In this document: piece after piece, positions 63,505 through 64,000 of the stretch
Numbering within the stretch: the stretch's first letter is position 1
How the letters are laid out: every line of letters starts with the position of its first letter
Origin: SZUA-35 sp964351995
GTDB taxonomy: Bacteria; Actinomycetota; Acidimicrobiia; Acidimicrobiales; SZUA-35
NCBI GenBank assembly: GCA_964351995.1
Contig: CAYGQE010000003.1
Span: 1 to 64,000, forward strand
Reading direction: 5' to 3'
Length of the DNA stretch: 64,000 nt
Notes under the pieces: generated by a model
Databases searched by the model: none
The model's input: the letters and a program-made list of their open reading frames with translations, nothing else
Told to the model about the DNA's origin: nothing
Program-made: the position numbers and the translations under genes

Positions 63505-63918
63505 ATGACCTTCAATGACCGAACCGGCCTCGAAGAACTGGAAGAGGCTCAGTGCTGGGAGCTTCTTGGTTCCAAGACGATCGGGCGACTCGCCGTCTCG
63601 ATCACGAATCATCCCGACATCTTTCCGGTCAATTTCCGATTGGCCGACCGGGAGGTGATGGTTCGTTCTGCGCCAGGGATCAAGCTGGCCGCGGCAACGT
63701 TGGGGACTGCGGTGGCGTTCGAAGTCGACACATTCGACGAGGAGACGCGGACCGGTTGGAGCGTTGTCCTTCAAGGCACCGCAGAAGAACTGACGACCAG
63801 AGAAGACCTGGACGCCGCCGAAGCCCTTGGGGTCGAACCGTGGGCCGACAGCAGCAAGCATCGGTTCTTCAAAATCACCGCCAGCAAGATCAGCGGTCGC
63901 CGCGTGCCGACGGACTGA
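63505..63918 (+). CDS. PNPOx-like flavin/F420-binding split-barrel protein
   Basis: 137 aa from the ATG at 63505 (AAGGAG upstream). CWELLGSKTIGRLAVSITNH, IFPVNFRLADREVMVRS, GTAVAFEVDTFDEETRTGWS and HRFFKITASKISGRRVP give the full short split-barrel fold. Same family as the C-terminal part of the protein at 60649. Likely a redox protein co-expressed with the USP before it. Nothing convincing is seen from 63919 to the end of the window. Confidence 0.9.
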   Translation: MTFNDRTGLEELEEAQCWELLGSKTIGRLAVSITNHPDIFPVNFRLADREVMVRSAPGIKLAAATLGTAVAFEVDTFDEETRTGWSVVLQGTAEELTTREDLDAAEALGVEPWADSSKHRFFKITASKISGRRVPTD

Positions 63919-64000
63919 GGTCTCCTGTCATCGGCTTCGTCGTTCGCTTCCAAGGTGGCCAGCACGGCGACCGCAGTGCCGTCACACCGGGCCGATGGCA

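Noticed and set aside
63919..64000. Partial minus-strand gene at the right edge
   Set aside because: One minus frame is open to the edge, but it runs on antisense into the PNPOx gene and shows no family motif. Too short to support.

Overview
The window is high-GC, gene-dense bacterial DNA, most likely from an actinobacterium of the Acidimicrobiia type. This rests on F420-type luciferase-like oxidoreductases, BTAD/nSTAND regulators, a DevR(DosR)-type dormancy regulon, leaderless-looking or ATGA-coupled genes, and a complete bacterial kynurenine pathway. I see no rRNA, tRNA, CRISPR array or insertion sequence. A run of exactly 100 N flanked by a 55-bp repeat shows that this is a draft scaffold.

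Layout. (1) 1-1.4 kb: 5' part of an acyl-CoA synthetase and a small secreted HExxH protein. (2) 1.5-11.7 kb: two tandem giant regulators, each built as SARP-type DNA-binding domain, BTAD, degenerate kinase, nSTAND ATPase and ABC-type solute-binding domain. The first has a transmembrane helix before the solute-binding part. The second has no such helix and carries a frameshift near 8,753. (3) 11.8-19 kb: redox/catabolic genes (LLM oxidoreductase, SnoaL-like, Baeyer-Villiger monooxygenase, SDR, P450), a lipoprotein and a universal stress protein. (4) 19-28 kb: 3-hydroxyisobutyrate-dehydrogenase-like protein, MFS exporter, pseudouridine salvage pair psuK-psuG, EamA transporter, a RelA/SpoT-domain protein with a LOTUS-like tail, an alcohol dehydrogenase and an alpha/beta hydrolase. 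A decayed phytanoyl-CoA dioxygenase follows. (5) 29-38.7 kb: MarR regulator and a tightly coupled operon haaO-kynU-kmo-kynA-ALDH-DapA-like-NadX-like-formamidase-oxidoreductase. It converts tryptophan to the ring-cleaved 3-hydroxyanthranilate product and then feeds an unusual, unassigned lower route. (6) 38.7-42.2 kb: PLP decarboxylase, thiolase, enoyl-CoA hydratase. (7) 42.3-48.5 kb: a fully overlapping methionine operon (ArsR-methyltransferase fusion, metF, metH, cyclophilin) with an inverted-repeat operator at its start. (8) 48.6-63.9 kb: a phytanoyl-CoA dioxygenase followed by a dormancy island. The island holds a PAS histidine kinase, long HPF, a DevR-like response regulator, universal stress proteins, CBS proteins, PNPOx-like flavoproteins, flavodoxins, PfkB, a cNMP-binding protein and an APH-AAA protein.

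The most interesting items are the regulator-ATPase-solute-binding fusions, the kynurenine operon with its atypical lower pathway, and the dormancy island. Promoter regions of the island repeatedly contain 14-bp palindromes resembling the mycobacterial DosR box (core GGGACTWWAGTCCC), which predicts a DevR regulon largely encoded in one locus.
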